NCBI GenBank assembly: GCA_038237805.1 | Contig: JBBRYI010000008.1 | Coordinates: forward strand, 1 to 64,000 | Length of the DNA: 64,000 nucleotides | From: JBBQFI01 sp038237805 | Lineage (GTDB): Bacteria; Verrucomicrobiota; Verrucomicrobiia; Chthoniobacterales; UBA10450 | Direction: 5' to 3' | Shown: positions 8,029-18,500 of the stretch, piece after piece | Numbering within the stretch: position 1 is the first letter of the stretch | Layout: every line of letters starts with the position of its first letter | The notes under the pieces: model-generated | Seen by the model: only the letters and a program-made list of their open reading frames with translations | Databases searched by the model: none | What the model was told of the DNA's origin: nothing | Made by a program: the position numbers and the translations under genes

Positions 8029-9126
8029 CTAAAACGGGGGCTCATATTTTAAACCAAGCGCATCAGCCACGACTTTGTAAGTCAGACGACCCTCACGCGC
8101 ATTAATTCCGCCGAGCAAGGCCGGTTGTTTTTTACAAGCCTCTTGCAAACCGTAATCCGCCAGTAATTCGACGTATCGATAAGTCGCATTAGTCAGCGCT
8201 TGCGTAGAAGTGCGCGCGTACGCACCGGGCATATTCGCGACGCAATAATGAATGACACCTTCTTCGATGTACACTGGATCGTGATGCGTCGTAGGCCGCG
8301 AAGTTTCCACGCAACCACCTTGATCGATTGCGATATCGACGAGCACACTTCCCGGTTTCATTCTTTTCAACATCGCGCGCGTAATTAATTTCGGAGCCTT
8401 TGCTCCGGGCACGAGCACTGCACCAATCAAAAGATCAGTGGTCGGCATCAACTCATGGAGATTTGCTTCGTTTGAATAAAGCGTTCGCGCATTTCCCATC
8501 GTGATGTCGAGAAAACGCATCCGCTCCGCGTCTACTTCGAGAATGAGCACGTCCGCGCAAAGACCGCTCGCCATGCGCGCCGCATTTACTCCAGCAGTGC
8601 CTCCCCCAATCACAACTACTCGTCCCGGCAAAACTCCCGGGACTCCACCCAACAGCACTCCGCTGCCGCCGTTGTGCTTTGCCAAAAAATACGCCCCCAT
8701 CACGACTGACATGCGGCCCGCGATTTCGCTCATCGGTTCGAGGAGCGGCAGCTTATTTCCCACTTGAATCGTCTCGTAGGCAATTGCGGTCACGCCGGAA
8801 GCAAGCAGCGCTTCGGTCAGCACTTTGCCCGCCGCGAGATGAAGATAAGTGAAAAGAATCTGACCCTTGCGCATCAAGCCGTACTCCAGCTTGAGCGGCT
8901 CTTTCACTTTCACGATCATCTCCGCCTGGGCCCAAACGTCCGTGGCTTTGTCGACGATCTTGGCACCAGCGGCGACGTATTCTTCATCGGGATAGCCGGC
9001 GCCCACACCAGCATTTTTTTCGACGAGAACGGAATGACCGTGCTTGGTTAACTGTTGTGCGCCGGAAGGGAGAAGTCCGACGCGGTTCTCCTGTTCCTTA
9101 ATTTCCTTCGGAACGCCGATGATCAT
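8029..9126 (-). CDS. ald: Alanine dehydrogenase
   Basis: The 365-residue protein matches NAD-dependent alanine dehydrogenase: IIGVPKEIKEQENRVGLLP at the N-terminus, the catalytic Lys in MIVKVKEP near residue 74 and His in TYLHLAA near 95, and the NAD-binding VVVIGGGTAGVNAARMA. It interconverts L-alanine with pyruvate and ammonia. I start at the ATG at 9126 rather than the TTG three codons upstream. A near-perfect 26-bp palindrome at 9151-9176 sits 24 bp in front of the start and may be an operator. It runs in the same direction as yqgE and recF but is separated by 64 bp. Confidence 0.93.
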   Translation of the reverse strand: MIIGVPKEIKEQENRVGLLPSGAQQLTKHGHSVLVEKNAGVGAGYPDEEYVAAGAKIVDKATDVWAQAEMIVKVKEPLKLEYGLMRKGQILFTYLHLAAGKVLTEALLASGVTAIAYETIQVGNKLPLLEPMSEIAGRMSVVMGAYFLAKHNGGSGVLLGGVPGVLPGRVVVIGGGTAGVNAARMASGLCADVLILEVDAERMRFLDITMGNARTLYSNEANLHELMPTTDLLIGAVLVPGAKAPKLITRAMLKRMKPGSVLVDIAIDQGGCVETSRPTTHHDPVYIEEGVIHYCVANMPGAYARTSTQALTNATYRYVELLADYGLQEACKKQPALLGGINAREGRLTYKVVADALGLKYEPPF

Positions 9127-9150
9127 TTGAAGCAATAAGCGATTAACGAC

Positions 9151-9176
9151 TTAGCGATTTATCGATTAAACGCTAA
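9151..9176. promoter_or_regulatory. 26-bp palindrome upstream of ald, candidate operator
   Basis: The site begins TTAGCG, ends CGCTAA and has ATCGAT at its centre; 22 of 26 positions agree with the reverse complement. It lies 24 bp upstream of the ald ATG, where a repressor or activator dimer would bind. Alanine dehydrogenase genes are often controlled by Lrp/AsnC-type regulators such as AldR; that any such protein binds here is inference. Confidence 0.5.
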
Positions 9177-9190
9177 TGCTTCAACGATTA

Positions 9191-9748
9191 TTAATTCAAC
9201 GATGGATCGTCGGGCGCCGCGGCCAGCATTTTATACCAGGGGCCGAGACCTCGCATGATCTCGAACCATAGATTGGGCAAACGATCGGGCTTGAGCGCGG
9301 CGCGATTTGGTTTTTGCACGAGCCAGGCTTTTTGTTTCATCTCTGCCTCCAACTGCCCCGCGCCCCAACCGGCGTAACCGACAAACGCGCGAATCGAAGC
9401 TGGATCGCTATCGACGCGCGAGCTCGCCTCATCCAGACCAACATTATGATTGATCTGCAGGCCCTGACCCTCCTGCCATTCGAACGCGGCGAACATCAAA
9501 TGATTTTTCCCGACCGGCCCGCCAAGAAAGACCGGGACATCGGCGAGCCCATCGGGCGGCGCTTCGTTCACCAAGTCGGCCACCTGCTTGTCCAATGGAC
9601 GGTTAATGATCACGCCGAGAGCGCCATCATTCGGATCGTGCGCGGAGATAAAGAGGACGCTGCGACGAAAATTCGGATCGTGCATGTTGGGATGCGCCAC
9701 CAATAACGACCCTGTCAGATTGTGCGAAGACCGGCTGAGATTACGCAT
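9191..9748 (-). CDS. yqgE: UPF0301 (YqgE/AlgH) family protein
   Basis: The 185-residue protein carries the family's landmarks: LTGSLLVAHPNMHDPNFRRS near the N-terminus, GALGVIINRPL, FLGGPVG, and FVGYAGWGAGQLEAEM. The family is widespread in Gram-negatives; structures are known but the biochemical role is not settled. The gene starts 48 bp after the recF stop and could be cotranscribed with recF. Confidence 0.93.
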   Translation of the reverse strand: MRNLSRSSHNLTGSLLVAHPNMHDPNFRRSVLFISAHDPNDGALGVIINRPLDKQVADLVNEAPPDGLADVPVFLGGPVGKNHLMFAAFEWQEGQGLQINHNVGLDEASSRVDSDPASIRAFVGYAGWGAGQLEAEMKQKAWLVQKPNRAALKPDRLPNLWFEIMRGLGPWYKMLAAAPDDPSLN

Positions 9749-9796
9749 GCGAATTAAGACCCCCGGATTTATCGACGGAAAAGGGACGAATGGCCT

Positions 9797-10849
9797 TCAC
9801 GACTTCATTAAAACATTTTTGACCGACAAATGGAAGAGGCGTCCTTTCACCGTCGGTTCCGCCCATTGCAGGCTCGTGGCGGTAACAAATTTCTGGGCGT
9901 CTGAGGGCAGACAAGCCAGCAAGGCATTGCGGCGCTGGGGGTCAAGCTCTCCAAAAATATCGTCCAGCAACAAAAGTGGCGACGCACCGGTCTCCTCGGT
10001 GAGAACTCTCCCCTGCGCGATCTTCAAAGCTAGGGCAACGGTGCGCTGCTGACCTTCGGAAGCGTACTGCTGCGCGGACATCCCCTGCACGGAAATTTGC
10101 AGATCGTCGCGATGCGGTCCAACGACGGTCTGCCGCAAACGAAGTTCCTCGTCCCGCGAACGCGCAAGTTCCTCGGCGAAATCGCCGATGCTGCCGGGCG
10201 CAAATTTGATGGCGAGCAATTCGTCTTTCCCGCTGATCACGCGATGGGCTTGTGCAGCGAGCGGCGCCAGGCGATCGGCCAGGGCGGAACGCATGGCGAG
10301 CAATTGTGTTCCATTCGCAATGAGCGGCGGATCGTAGGCGGCAACTTCGCGCAGTCGCGGATGCGGCGATTTTAAAAGCGCATTGCGCGCACGCAACGCG
10401 CGCTCATACGCGCGAAGTGTCGGCCTATAGCGCAGGTTGATTTGCGCTCCGAGAAAATCGAGGTAACGACGCCGCGCTTCGGAACCGCCGTGGGTCAATT
10501 CAATATCGCTCGTGGCAAAAGAAACGACGTGGCCGATGCGCAGATAATCCGCGGTCTTACGCTGCTCTACACCATCGAAGGCGACCTTGCGACGCAGCGG
10601 ACTGTAACGAAACTCGAGGAGATGGTCGTTGTCGCGGCCACGCACGATAAAAGATTTCTGGTTCAGCCTAACGAGCGGCACGAGCGATGCACTGCGCTGC
10701 GATTGTAACCGCAAAAGAACGCACGCCGCTTCCAGGATCGACGTTTTCCCCTCCCCGTTTGCACCTACGAAAAAATTAAACCCCGGCGCGAACTCCAGCC
10801 GCAGCGCCTCGAAGCAGCGAAAATTTCGAAGATGCAAATCACTTAGCAT
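9797..10849 (-). CDS. recF: DNA replication and repair protein RecF
   Basis: The 350-residue SMC-like ATPase begins MLSDLHLRNFRCFEALRLEF, with Walker A GANGEGKTS at residues 29-37, the signature YASEGQQRTVALALK and Walker B LLLLDDIFGELD near the C-terminus. RecF loads RecA at gapped DNA with RecO and RecR. I use the ATG at 10849; the open frame upstream to 10921 is a palindromic repeat. The gene is not next to dnaA/dnaN here. A 10-mer copy at 10666 encodes Leu-Val-Arg. Confidence 0.93.
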   Translation of the reverse strand: MLSDLHLRNFRCFEALRLEFAPGFNFFVGANGEGKTSILEAACVLLRLQSQRSASLVPLVRLNQKSFIVRGRDNDHLLEFRYSPLRRKVAFDGVEQRKTADYLRIGHVVSFATSDIELTHGGSEARRRYLDFLGAQINLRYRPTLRAYERALRARNALLKSPHPRLREVAAYDPPLIANGTQLLAMRSALADRLAPLAAQAHRVISGKDELLAIKFAPGSIGDFAEELARSRDEELRLRQTVVGPHRDDLQISVQGMSAQQYASEGQQRTVALALKIAQGRVLTEETGASPLLLLDDIFGELDPQRRNALLACLPSDAQKFVTATSLQWAEPTVKGRLFHLSVKNVLMKS

Positions 10850-10856
10850 GGAAAAG

Positions 10857-10919
10857 TAGAAGCGGCTTCCAGCCGCTTTGTTCAAAAAGGAACGCGACCG
10901 GAACCCGCGTCGGCTTCTC
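10857..10919. repeat. Degenerate REPIN-like palindrome between recF and the transglutaminase gene
   Basis: A GAAGCGGCTTCCAGCCGC hairpin (about 10858-10877) is followed by a second, imperfect GC-rich hairpin ending GGCTTCTC. The outer ends TAGAAGC and GGCTTCT are partly inverted, giving the same two-hairpin layout as the elements at 38245 and 48827. The right edge overlaps the stop codon of the transglutaminase gene at 10918-10920. Confidence 0.5.
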
Positions 10920-11769
10920 AAAGATTAACTAACTCCAGCCGGCTCGTCATCTGCGCGGGAATTTGCATCTTGTGAAAATACGCGCCGCTGATCGGTGTGA
11001 TGTCCGCCGGCGTCAGCCCCACTGCAGCGGTGATGAAATTATGATTGCAGAAAATTCCGTTCGTTGCATCCAGCCCCACCCAACCGGCGCCCGGCAAAAA
11101 AACTTCCGTCCACGCGTGCAACGAACCCTCAGCGCGGCGTTTCTCCGGATCGCTCTCCCGCAGATATCCGCTCGCCAACCGCGCCGCCAGTCCCATGTCC
11201 CGCAACATTTCCGCCAACAAAACGGCAACGTCCCGACAGGCACCGCGCGCAATGCGCAACGTCTCCTGCGGATCGCGCGCGACTCCTTCCTCACGCCGTT
11301 CGTAGCCGATGCATTCGTGAATTGTTTCATTCAAAGCGACGAGGCTCGAGACGGTGGAGCGTGGAATGTCTTTGCTCGGCGCGTCCCACGCTCCGATTTT
11401 CAATGTTCCGGTCGAGCGTCGCGCGCGATACGGCTCGAGCACCGGTTGCAGCAGTGGCTCGTAAGTAAAAGGCAAATCGACCGCATAATTTTCGAGGAGA
11501 AAATGAAACGGATCTCGTTCTTCCAGCTCAAGATCGATCGCGAGTTGCAGATGCAACTCTTGCGAGCGCTCCGGAAAATAACAAGAGGCGACGGTGTTAT
11601 CGAAAACATCCTGCGAAAATCGCACCGTCGCTTCCGGCTTCGTTTTGAAATCAAGCATCCGCACCCGGGCGAAACGTCCAGCTTTTGGAAACAGCCGGAT
11701 ATCATGCGGTGAAAAGCCGACTGGTTCGTCGTAACTGTACTCGGTTTCGTAGCGGATTCCCAGGTTCAC
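10918..11769 (-). CDS. Transglutaminase-like cysteine protease family protein
   Basis: The 283-residue cytosolic protein (no signal peptide) has the bacterial transglutaminase N-terminal beta domain (residues 1-80) and a papain-like core with the full triad: Cys178 in GACRD, His218 in LHAWTEV and Asp234 in GLDATNG. Proteins of this type are often next to alpha-E or circularly permuted ATP-grasp genes, but no such partner is adjacent here. The activity is probably proteolytic or amide-transferring; the substrate is unknown. Its TGA falls at the edge of a palindromic repeat. Confidence 0.85.
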   Translation of the reverse strand: MNLGIRYETEYSYDEPVGFSPHDIRLFPKAGRFARVRMLDFKTKPEATVRFSQDVFDNTVASCYFPERSQELHLQLAIDLELEERDPFHFLLENYAVDLPFTYEPLLQPVLEPYRARRSTGTLKIGAWDAPSKDIPRSTVSSLVALNETIHECIGYERREEGVARDPQETLRIARGACRDVAVLLAEMLRDMGLAARLASGYLRESDPEKRRAEGSLHAWTEVFLPGAGWVGLDATNGIFCNHNFITAAVGLTPADITPISGAYFHKMQIPAQMTSRLELVNL

Positions 11770-11945
11770 GGGTGCAACATCCTTTCATCAGGTCATGATT
11801 CCGACAAGTTTACGCAAAAAAATGTTGCGACGTTGCGCAAGCTCGTTTACTAGCTCGACAGCTTTGGAAAATGTTCTGGGGGGAACAGCCGCCCTTCATG
11901 TCCATCGGGCATGGGGGGCGGTATTTTTTTGGCCGGAAAGGTCTT

Positions 11946-12614
11946 ATGAATGAATCCAGCCCGACGCATCGCCGGCGCTCCGCCTGGCCGATCGCATTCA
12001 TTCTTGTCGCTCTCATTGTCGCCGCGGTCGTCGTCACAATTTTTCTGCGAATGGAAACGTGGCCGGCGCGCACCGTTCGTGATTTGCGCGCGGCGTTCAT
12101 CGATGTCGCGCATCTGCAGCCAAAAATCACGATCAAGAATCACGTTTACCTCGAGCAAACAGCGCAGACAGCGGAGCTCGCCACCGTCGTGCGCCGCACG
12201 GAGGTCGAGCACGAATTTCTGCATACCTGGGCCGGCAGTACAAAACGCCTCCGGCTTCACGGCGTGTTCCTTGTCAAAGCGGGATTTGATCTGCATCAGG
12301 ATTTCTCGGTCGATGTGCGCCAAAACGAGATCGATGTGAAACTTCCCTCCGCACAGATTCTCGGTGTCGAGGAACAGAAAGTGGATGTGCTTTCCTACGA
12401 GAACGGATTTTGGAATTCGATCTCGGCTGAGGATATTGAGAACGAATTGCAGGCCCTTCCCCAGCTCGCCCGCGAGAAAGCCACACAAGCTGGTCTCACG
12501 GCCGAGGCGGAACGAACATTGAAGGAACAACTCGAACAAAAAATTAAAACCAAACAGCCAGTCCGCGTCAGCTTCGCCGTGCCGGCTCCAGCAGTCGGTT
12601 CCCCGGGTCGTTAG
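11946..12614 (+). CDS. DUF4230-like membrane-anchored protein
   Basis: The 222-residue protein has a short basic N-terminus, one membrane helix near residues 13-34 (WPIAFILVALIVAAVVVTIF), then an exported domain containing the 'L.T....' and DLHQDFSVDVRQNEIDVKLP segments typical of DUF4230, and a final coiled-coil-like helix rich in Glu, Lys and Gln. The start at 11946 follows a GGAAAGG ribosome-binding site; an upstream start at 11871 gives an implausible N-terminus. The TAG stop lies inside a variant 10-mer (12607-12616). Function unknown. It precedes the AsmA-like gene by 51 bp in the same direction. Confidence 0.65.
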   Translation: MNESSPTHRRRSAWPIAFILVALIVAAVVVTIFLRMETWPARTVRDLRAAFIDVAHLQPKITIKNHVYLEQTAQTAELATVVRRTEVEHEFLHTWAGSTKRLRLHGVFLVKAGFDLHQDFSVDVRQNEIDVKLPSAQILGVEEQKVDVLSYENGFWNSISAEDIENELQALPQLAREKATQAGLTAEAERTLKEQLEQKIKTKQPVRVSFAVPAPAVGSPGR

Positions 12615-12665
12615 GCGAGATGTAACTTTTCGTGCGCCGTTTTTGCAAGTAAGACGGATAGAGCG

Positions 12666-15539
12666 ATGTCCTTCGCGAAACGTTTGCTTCTTTTCTTTCT
12701 CGTTCTGTTGCTGGCGGGAATTATCGTCATTCTGCTCGCTCCATTGCTCGTCGCCGATGGACTTCGCTTGTTCGCCTGGATGAAAGGGCGTGAGCAAGGC
12801 ATCAAAATCGAATTTCAGAAAATCGAGGCGCCGTTTCTCAAGCCGGTCGTCATCCACGGACTTCGCGTGACGAGTGCGCGTCCCTGCCTTTTTAGCGTCG
12901 ATCTCGCAGCGGAACGGGCCTCGTTCGATCTTAACCTGCGCACGATTTTTTTTCTCTCGAATGCACGCGTTTTGCATGCCGTATCGATAGAGGGTTTGCG
13001 TTGTAAGATTCGACGCGATCCACACCAAACGGCGGAGTGCCACTTTGATTGGCGCTTTCTACACCGTCTTCTCGCCGATCAGGTCGAACTCACGAATGTC
13101 GATTTGCAAGTGAACAATGGAAGCACGGAATTCGACTTGCGCGGTGTTGCATGGAGCGCGAGCGAGATTGAATCCGGAAAATTCACCGCGCGCGAAATCG
13201 ATATTTCCGCGCCGCTCTTTCACCAGCATTTCACCGGATTACGCGGCGCAACAAAATGGGAGAACGATCATCTAACTCTCGGTGCCCTGTCTCTTACGCG
13301 CGGACTCGATGTTGAAACAATCACCGCCGATTTCTCCCGCTTGGAACAAAAGCGGATCGGCATCGAACTCAATCTCGATGCGTTTGGCGGGAAAGTGCGC
13401 GCCAGTATTGCCAGCGAAAACCGCGACAAAGGAATTGTCTGGAATGTTGCCGGCAACGCCTCAGCCATATCGCTTGCACAAATGTCAACAGCTCTGGGTT
13501 TGCGCGAGCCAGCCGGCGGTTCGGTCCGGGCGTGCAAATTCACCTTCCATGGCGATATGCAAAACCTCACCCACGCCACCGCGTCCGTCTGGACGGAAAT
13601 GAGCGGCTTTATCTGGCGCGATCGGCTCGCCGAAACCGTCATGTTTGGCGCTTCGCTCTACAATCGGCAGGTCGAAGTCGAGCAACTCTACGTCAAACAG
13701 CGCAACAACCAGTTCACGCTCACGGGAGAATATACGCTTCCGGCAAAATCGGCCGATTGGATCAACCCAAATTTTCGCGCCGACATTTCCACTTCGATCA
13801 ATGACCTGGGTGAATTTGCCAAACTTTTTGGCGGCAGCGCAGAAAGCTTTTCCGGTTCTCTGAATATTTCCGGCACGGTCAATGGACGTGAACAAAATCT
13901 GGGCGGAAAAATCACGGTTGAAGGCAACTCGCTCCGTCTCTGGGCAGCGCCAATCGATTCCCTCCGTGCGAAATTGAATTTGAAAGGAGCGCAACTCAGC
14001 CTCGAATCATTGCAGGCTCGCCACCTGGAAGATTTTTTTAATGCAACTGGCGAAGTCAACCTCGCACGCGATCACCGCTACTCGGTCAAGTTAAACGCAG
14101 GCGTTTCTAGTCTCGCTGCCTACCTGTCGCTTCTTCCAGCGTGGGCGCGCGACCTGAAACTGGAAGGGCGCGCTTCCATTGGATGGGACGGGCATGGAAC
14201 GGTCGATGCGCACTCGGGGGATTTTCGTATCCTGGCGGAAAACGTTTGCCTAACGAGCGATCATCTGGAGTTGAAGCCGTTCGACGTGAAGCTCGACGGC
14301 ACATATTCACCCCAGAATATTTTCTTTCGCGAGTTTCAACTCTCTAATCCGCAAGCCGAGTTCAACGGCTTTGTCAGCGTCGCCTCGAATTATCTGCAAC
14401 TGCAAACGGTCCGTTTCGATCTCAACGGTAAATCGAAGTTGCAGGGAAATGTTTTTATCCCGGTCGCGTTCGGTCGCTGGTGGCGCAGTCGTTCGCTCGA
14501 CGATTTTAACGACAATCAAAACTTCGACGTCGACCTGATGCTGGATGAACTGGACCTCGGCGAACTGCAACGCGCCGTGAGCGAGCACACGAGCATATCG
14601 GGAAAGCTCAGCGGACGACTTGAGACCTACGGCCCGCTCGCGTCATTGCAATCAAAGTTCCAGGCGCACTTGCGTGATTTCATTTTCCGCGACCCGCAAC
14701 GTCTTTCCGCAGATATCGGCGCGGAGGTTGTTTCCAATTCGCTTCGCCTCCATCTGCGAGCGACTACGACGGATCCCAGTCCCATGCAATTCGAAGCGAC
14801 ACTGCCGCTGCGATTGGCAGCGCGGAATCAGCAACGTCGCAGCTTTTTCGCGTGGGATCAGCCGTTCGCGGTCAAGACGAGCTTCTCCGTCCTCCTGCCC
14901 AAAGTACCGCGCTACATAACCCGCCAAATTTTTCATGACGGAATTTTGACTGGATCTGTTACAGGGGCGGGAACATTGCAGAGGCCAACTCTTGTGGGTG
15001 AGTTATCGCTATTGAATGGACGATTTGTTAAATCGCCGGGGCCGATAACCGGCTTCAGCGGTAGCCTTCAATTTCACGACACGTTCGCTACTATCGCGTT
15101 CGCAAATGTTGAGCTTCAGGATACGAAGCTGGCATTGGGTGGCGGGATTAATTTCGCAGACATCTCGAATGTTTCGATCAAACTGGTTCCCGATGTTTCT
15201 GTTTTCGATCTGACCTCGGCTGCGCCGGACAAATGCATCGGCGCCGTGAACATTTTCAGTTTGAAGCGCGGCGACGCTGAAACAAGCGCGTTCACCGAGG
15301 TCCAGGAAATCGAACTGCAGGGCGCGTTCGATTCTCGCGCGTGGATCATCACGCTTTCAGAACATGGCCGCACGCAGCCGCTCAATTCAAAATCTCTTTC
15401 CTTTTGCCCATCCGGCGGCGAGGTTTTGCAATTGGCTGTTCCGGCGACGAAACAAAACGAATTAGGACAGCGAGCGCTGAATATTTTTCGCGGACGTGAA
15501 CAACCTCCCCCGACGCTCAACCAACCGCGACCGCACTAG
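12666..15539 (+). CDS. Large AsmA/TamB-like inner-membrane-anchored protein
   Basis: The 957-residue protein has one N-terminal membrane helix (residues 7-30), then an all-beta periplasmic body. Residues about 40-110 resemble the AsmA N-terminal region. Later segments such as LEGRASIGWDGHGT, SGKLSGRLETYGPLASLQSK and GTLQRPTLVGELSLLNGRFV carry the 'G...G...P...G.l.l..g' repeats seen in AsmA-like C-terminal and TamB domains, which form a hydrophobic groove moving phospholipids between membranes. The last 23 bp overlap the tail of dnaE, coming from the other strand. The family assignment is by pattern; the specific subfamily is unclear. Confidence 0.75.
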   Translation: MSFAKRLLLFFLVLLLAGIIVILLAPLLVADGLRLFAWMKGREQGIKIEFQKIEAPFLKPVVIHGLRVTSARPCLFSVDLAAERASFDLNLRTIFFLSNARVLHAVSIEGLRCKIRRDPHQTAECHFDWRFLHRLLADQVELTNVDLQVNNGSTEFDLRGVAWSASEIESGKFTAREIDISAPLFHQHFTGLRGATKWENDHLTLGALSLTRGLDVETITADFSRLEQKRIGIELNLDAFGGKVRASIASENRDKGIVWNVAGNASAISLAQMSTALGLREPAGGSVRACKFTFHGDMQNLTHATASVWTEMSGFIWRDRLAETVMFGASLYNRQVEVEQLYVKQRNNQFTLTGEYTLPAKSADWINPNFRADISTSINDLGEFAKLFGGSAESFSGSLNISGTVNGREQNLGGKITVEGNSLRLWAAPIDSLRAKLNLKGAQLSLESLQARHLEDFFNATGEVNLARDHRYSVKLNAGVSSLAAYLSLLPAWARDLKLEGRASIGWDGHGTVDAHSGDFRILAENVCLTSDHLELKPFDVKLDGTYSPQNIFFREFQLSNPQAEFNGFVSVASNYLQLQTVRFDLNGKSKLQGNVFIPVAFGRWWRSRSLDDFNDNQNFDVDLMLDELDLGELQRAVSEHTSISGKLSGRLETYGPLASLQSKFQAHLRDFIFRDPQRLSADIGAEVVSNSLRLHLRATTTDPSPMQFEATLPLRLAARNQQRRSFFAWDQPFAVKTSFSVLLPKVPRYITRQIFHDGILTGSVTGAGTLQRPTLVGELSLLNGRFVKSPGPITGFSGSLQFHDTFATIAFANVELQDTKLALGGGINFADISNVSIKLVPDVSVFDLTSAAPDKCIGAVNIFSLKRGDAETSAFTEVQEIELQGAFDSRAWIITLSEHGRTQPLNSKSLSFCPSGGEVLQLAVPATKQNELGQRALNIFRGREQPPPTLNQPRPH

Positions 15540-18500
15540 CGCCAGTAAACGTGCCTTCCAGCCATGGCCCTAGCTGAGCCTGGAGCTCGGCCGTTAAGTC
15601 GACCCGAAGTTCGTTGCCGACATCCACTAGCAACGGATCGCCATCCGCGCGTTCGAAAAGCAATTGCACGCGCTGTTTGCCCGGGTGGGCCGCAAGAAGC
15701 TCGCGCACTTGCCGAAGTTCATCCGCGGTCACTGCGGGAGAAAACCTGAGAACCAAGTCCGAGCCGTTGGACTCGTTAGGCGATTTTGTGGAGACGTGAT
15801 CGGCCTCGAGCAATTTCGCATTCAACGCTGTCGCGCGCACGCTGTCGTCGCGCTTGTCCAGGGTGCCTCGGATTGCGATGACGCGTCCGGGAATAAGCGT
15901 TGCCGAGACTTTTACGTAAACTTCGTTCCAGACGACCACCTCGATTGTTCCCGACATGTCCTCCAGCCAGACGACGGCGAACGGTTTGCCTTCCCTCTTT
16001 GTAAATTTCTTGTCCACCTGCACGATCGCACCCGCGATCCGGAACGTTGCCCGGTCCGCTAATTCGCCTAACGAGAGAATAGTTTGATACTGACCGCTGC
16101 CGAGAGCACTCGCGTAATCATCCAACGGGTGACCGGTAACATAAAATCCAAGTAATTCTTTTTCGTACGACATTTTCTCGCGCTCGGGCCACGGCGTGAC
16201 GACTCTTGTTGTTCGCGATTGGGCTGGAGAGGACAACTCATCAAAGAGTGATGCCTGTCCGCTCGCACGATCGCGATGCGAAGCGGAGGCGGAGGCAAGT
16301 GATTCTTCGATGCACGCGAACAACTCCGCGCGTTCGCGTCCGAGAAAATCGAACGCGCCGGTTTTGACCAGACTTTCCAGCATTTTGCGGTTAGCGATGC
16401 GCGAATCGAGCCGCCGGCAGAAATCTTCGAGGGAACTGAAATCGCCGCGCTCTTCGCGTTCGTGTATTGCCGCTTCCATCGCCGCCTCGCCGACGTTCTT
16501 AATCGCCGCGAGTCCGTAACGAATGGCCATCGCTCCGTCATGCTCTTCCGGCGCGAACTTCAAGCGACTCCGATTCACATCCGGCGGCAAAATCGCGACG
16601 CCCATCCGTTTACATTCGCCGACGAAAACCGAAATCTTGTCCGTGTTGTTGATTTCGTTGCTCAACAGCCCGGCCATGAATTCTACCGGATAATTCGCCT
16701 TCAGATAAGCGGTCTGATAACTGATCAAACCGTAGGCGGCACTGTGACTCTTGTTAAACCCGTAGCCCGCAAATTTCTCCAATAGATCGAAAATCGCGTT
16801 CGCCTTTTTCTCCGCGATCTTGTTTGTCTCTGCGCAACCTCTGATGAAGTTGTCGCGCTCCAGCGCCATCTTTTCGCGGTCTTTCTTGCCCATGGCGCGG
16901 CGGAGTAAATCCGCCTGGCCTAACGAGTAACCCGCAAGCCTGCTCGCAGCCGCCATCACCTGTTCCTGGTAAATCATCACGCCGTAGGTATCCGCACAAA
17001 CCTCCTCCAGCAGCGGATGCTCGTAGCGAATCTTCGTCAGTCCTTTTTTGCGTTTGATGTAATCGCCGATGAGTTCCATTGGGCCCGGCCGGTAAAGCGC
17101 GATTAACGCAATGATGTCGTCGATCTTTTGGACATCGAATTGTTTCGCCGTCCCTGTCATTCCGCCCGATTCCATTTGGAAAAGGCCGATCGTCTCGCCG
17201 CGATTATAGAGAGCAAAAGTCGCGGGATCATCGAGTGGAATCGCGTCGATGGAAAAATCCGGCACGCGTTTTCTAATCAAGGTCACGGCATCCTCGAGCA
17301 CGGTCAGCGTTTTCAGTCCGAGAAAATCCATTTTCAACAGACCGAGATCGTTCAGCGGCCCCATCGAGTATTGGCTAATGACGTCGTTGCCTTTCACGTC
17401 GCGACAGAGCGGGACGTACTCAGACAGATCGCGATCGCTGATGACGACGCCGGCCGCGTGCACCCCGGCATTGCGCGATAAACCCTCGAGCACTTTCGCG
17501 TAATCCCAGAGCTGACGCGTCGATGCTTCGGTTTCAATCGCACGCTTCAGATCCGGAGTTTTTTCCGCGGCCGAAGCGAGAGTAATGTTTAACTCGTTAG
17601 GGATCATCTTCGCGATCCGGTCCGCTTCGCCGTAACTCAGACCGATGACCCGGCCGACATCGCGCACGACGCTCTTCGCTTTCAATTTTCCGAACGTGAT
17701 AATTTGCGAGACGCGGCGCTCGCCGTACTTCTGCCTCACGTATTCGAGCACTTCGCCGCGGCGCGCTTCGCAAAAATCCACATCGATGTCCGGCGGCGAA
17801 ACGCGCTCCGGATTCAGGAATCGTTCGAAGAGCAATCCGTACTTCAATGGATCGACGTCGGTAATTCCCAGAACATACGCCACCATCGAGCCCGCAGCAG
17901 AACCACGTCCGGGACCCACCGGGATTTTTCGCTCCTTCGCGAAATGAATGAAATCCCAGACAATGAGCAGATAACTGACGAACCCTGTCTTCTCGAGAAC
18001 ATCGACTTCGTAATCAAGCCGCTTGATCAATTCCGAATCGGTTCCGGCGCGCTCGCCGTAGCGTTCGTGCAAGCCTTTGTAACAAAGTTCGCGCAGGTAT
18101 GCCTCGCGCGTTTTCCCTTCGGGCGCGGGATACTCCGGATATTTCGCACGCCCGAATTCCAGCTCGAGATTGCAGCGTTCCGCAATCGCTACTGTGTTCG
18201 CGATCGCCTCGGGAAAATCAGGAAACAATGCGCGCATCTCCTCCGCCGATTTAAAATACAACTCCGGCACGTAACGCATGCGACGCTCGTCCGCGACCAG
18301 CTTGCCCGTGCCAATGCAAATCATGACATCGTGCGCTTCATGATGACTGCGCTCGAGGAAATGCACGTCATTAGCCGCCACCAGGCCGAGACCAAATTCT
18401 TTCGCCAGATCCGGCAGGACTGCGTTGCATTTGTGCTGCGCTTCGATCCCGTGATCGTGCATTTCGAGGAAAAAATTCTCCGCACCAAAAATGTCACGAA

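Noticed and set aside
11850..13043. 397-codon frame on the minus strand
   Set aside because: Shadow of the DUF4230 and AsmA-like genes on the plus strand; the product is highly charged without character.
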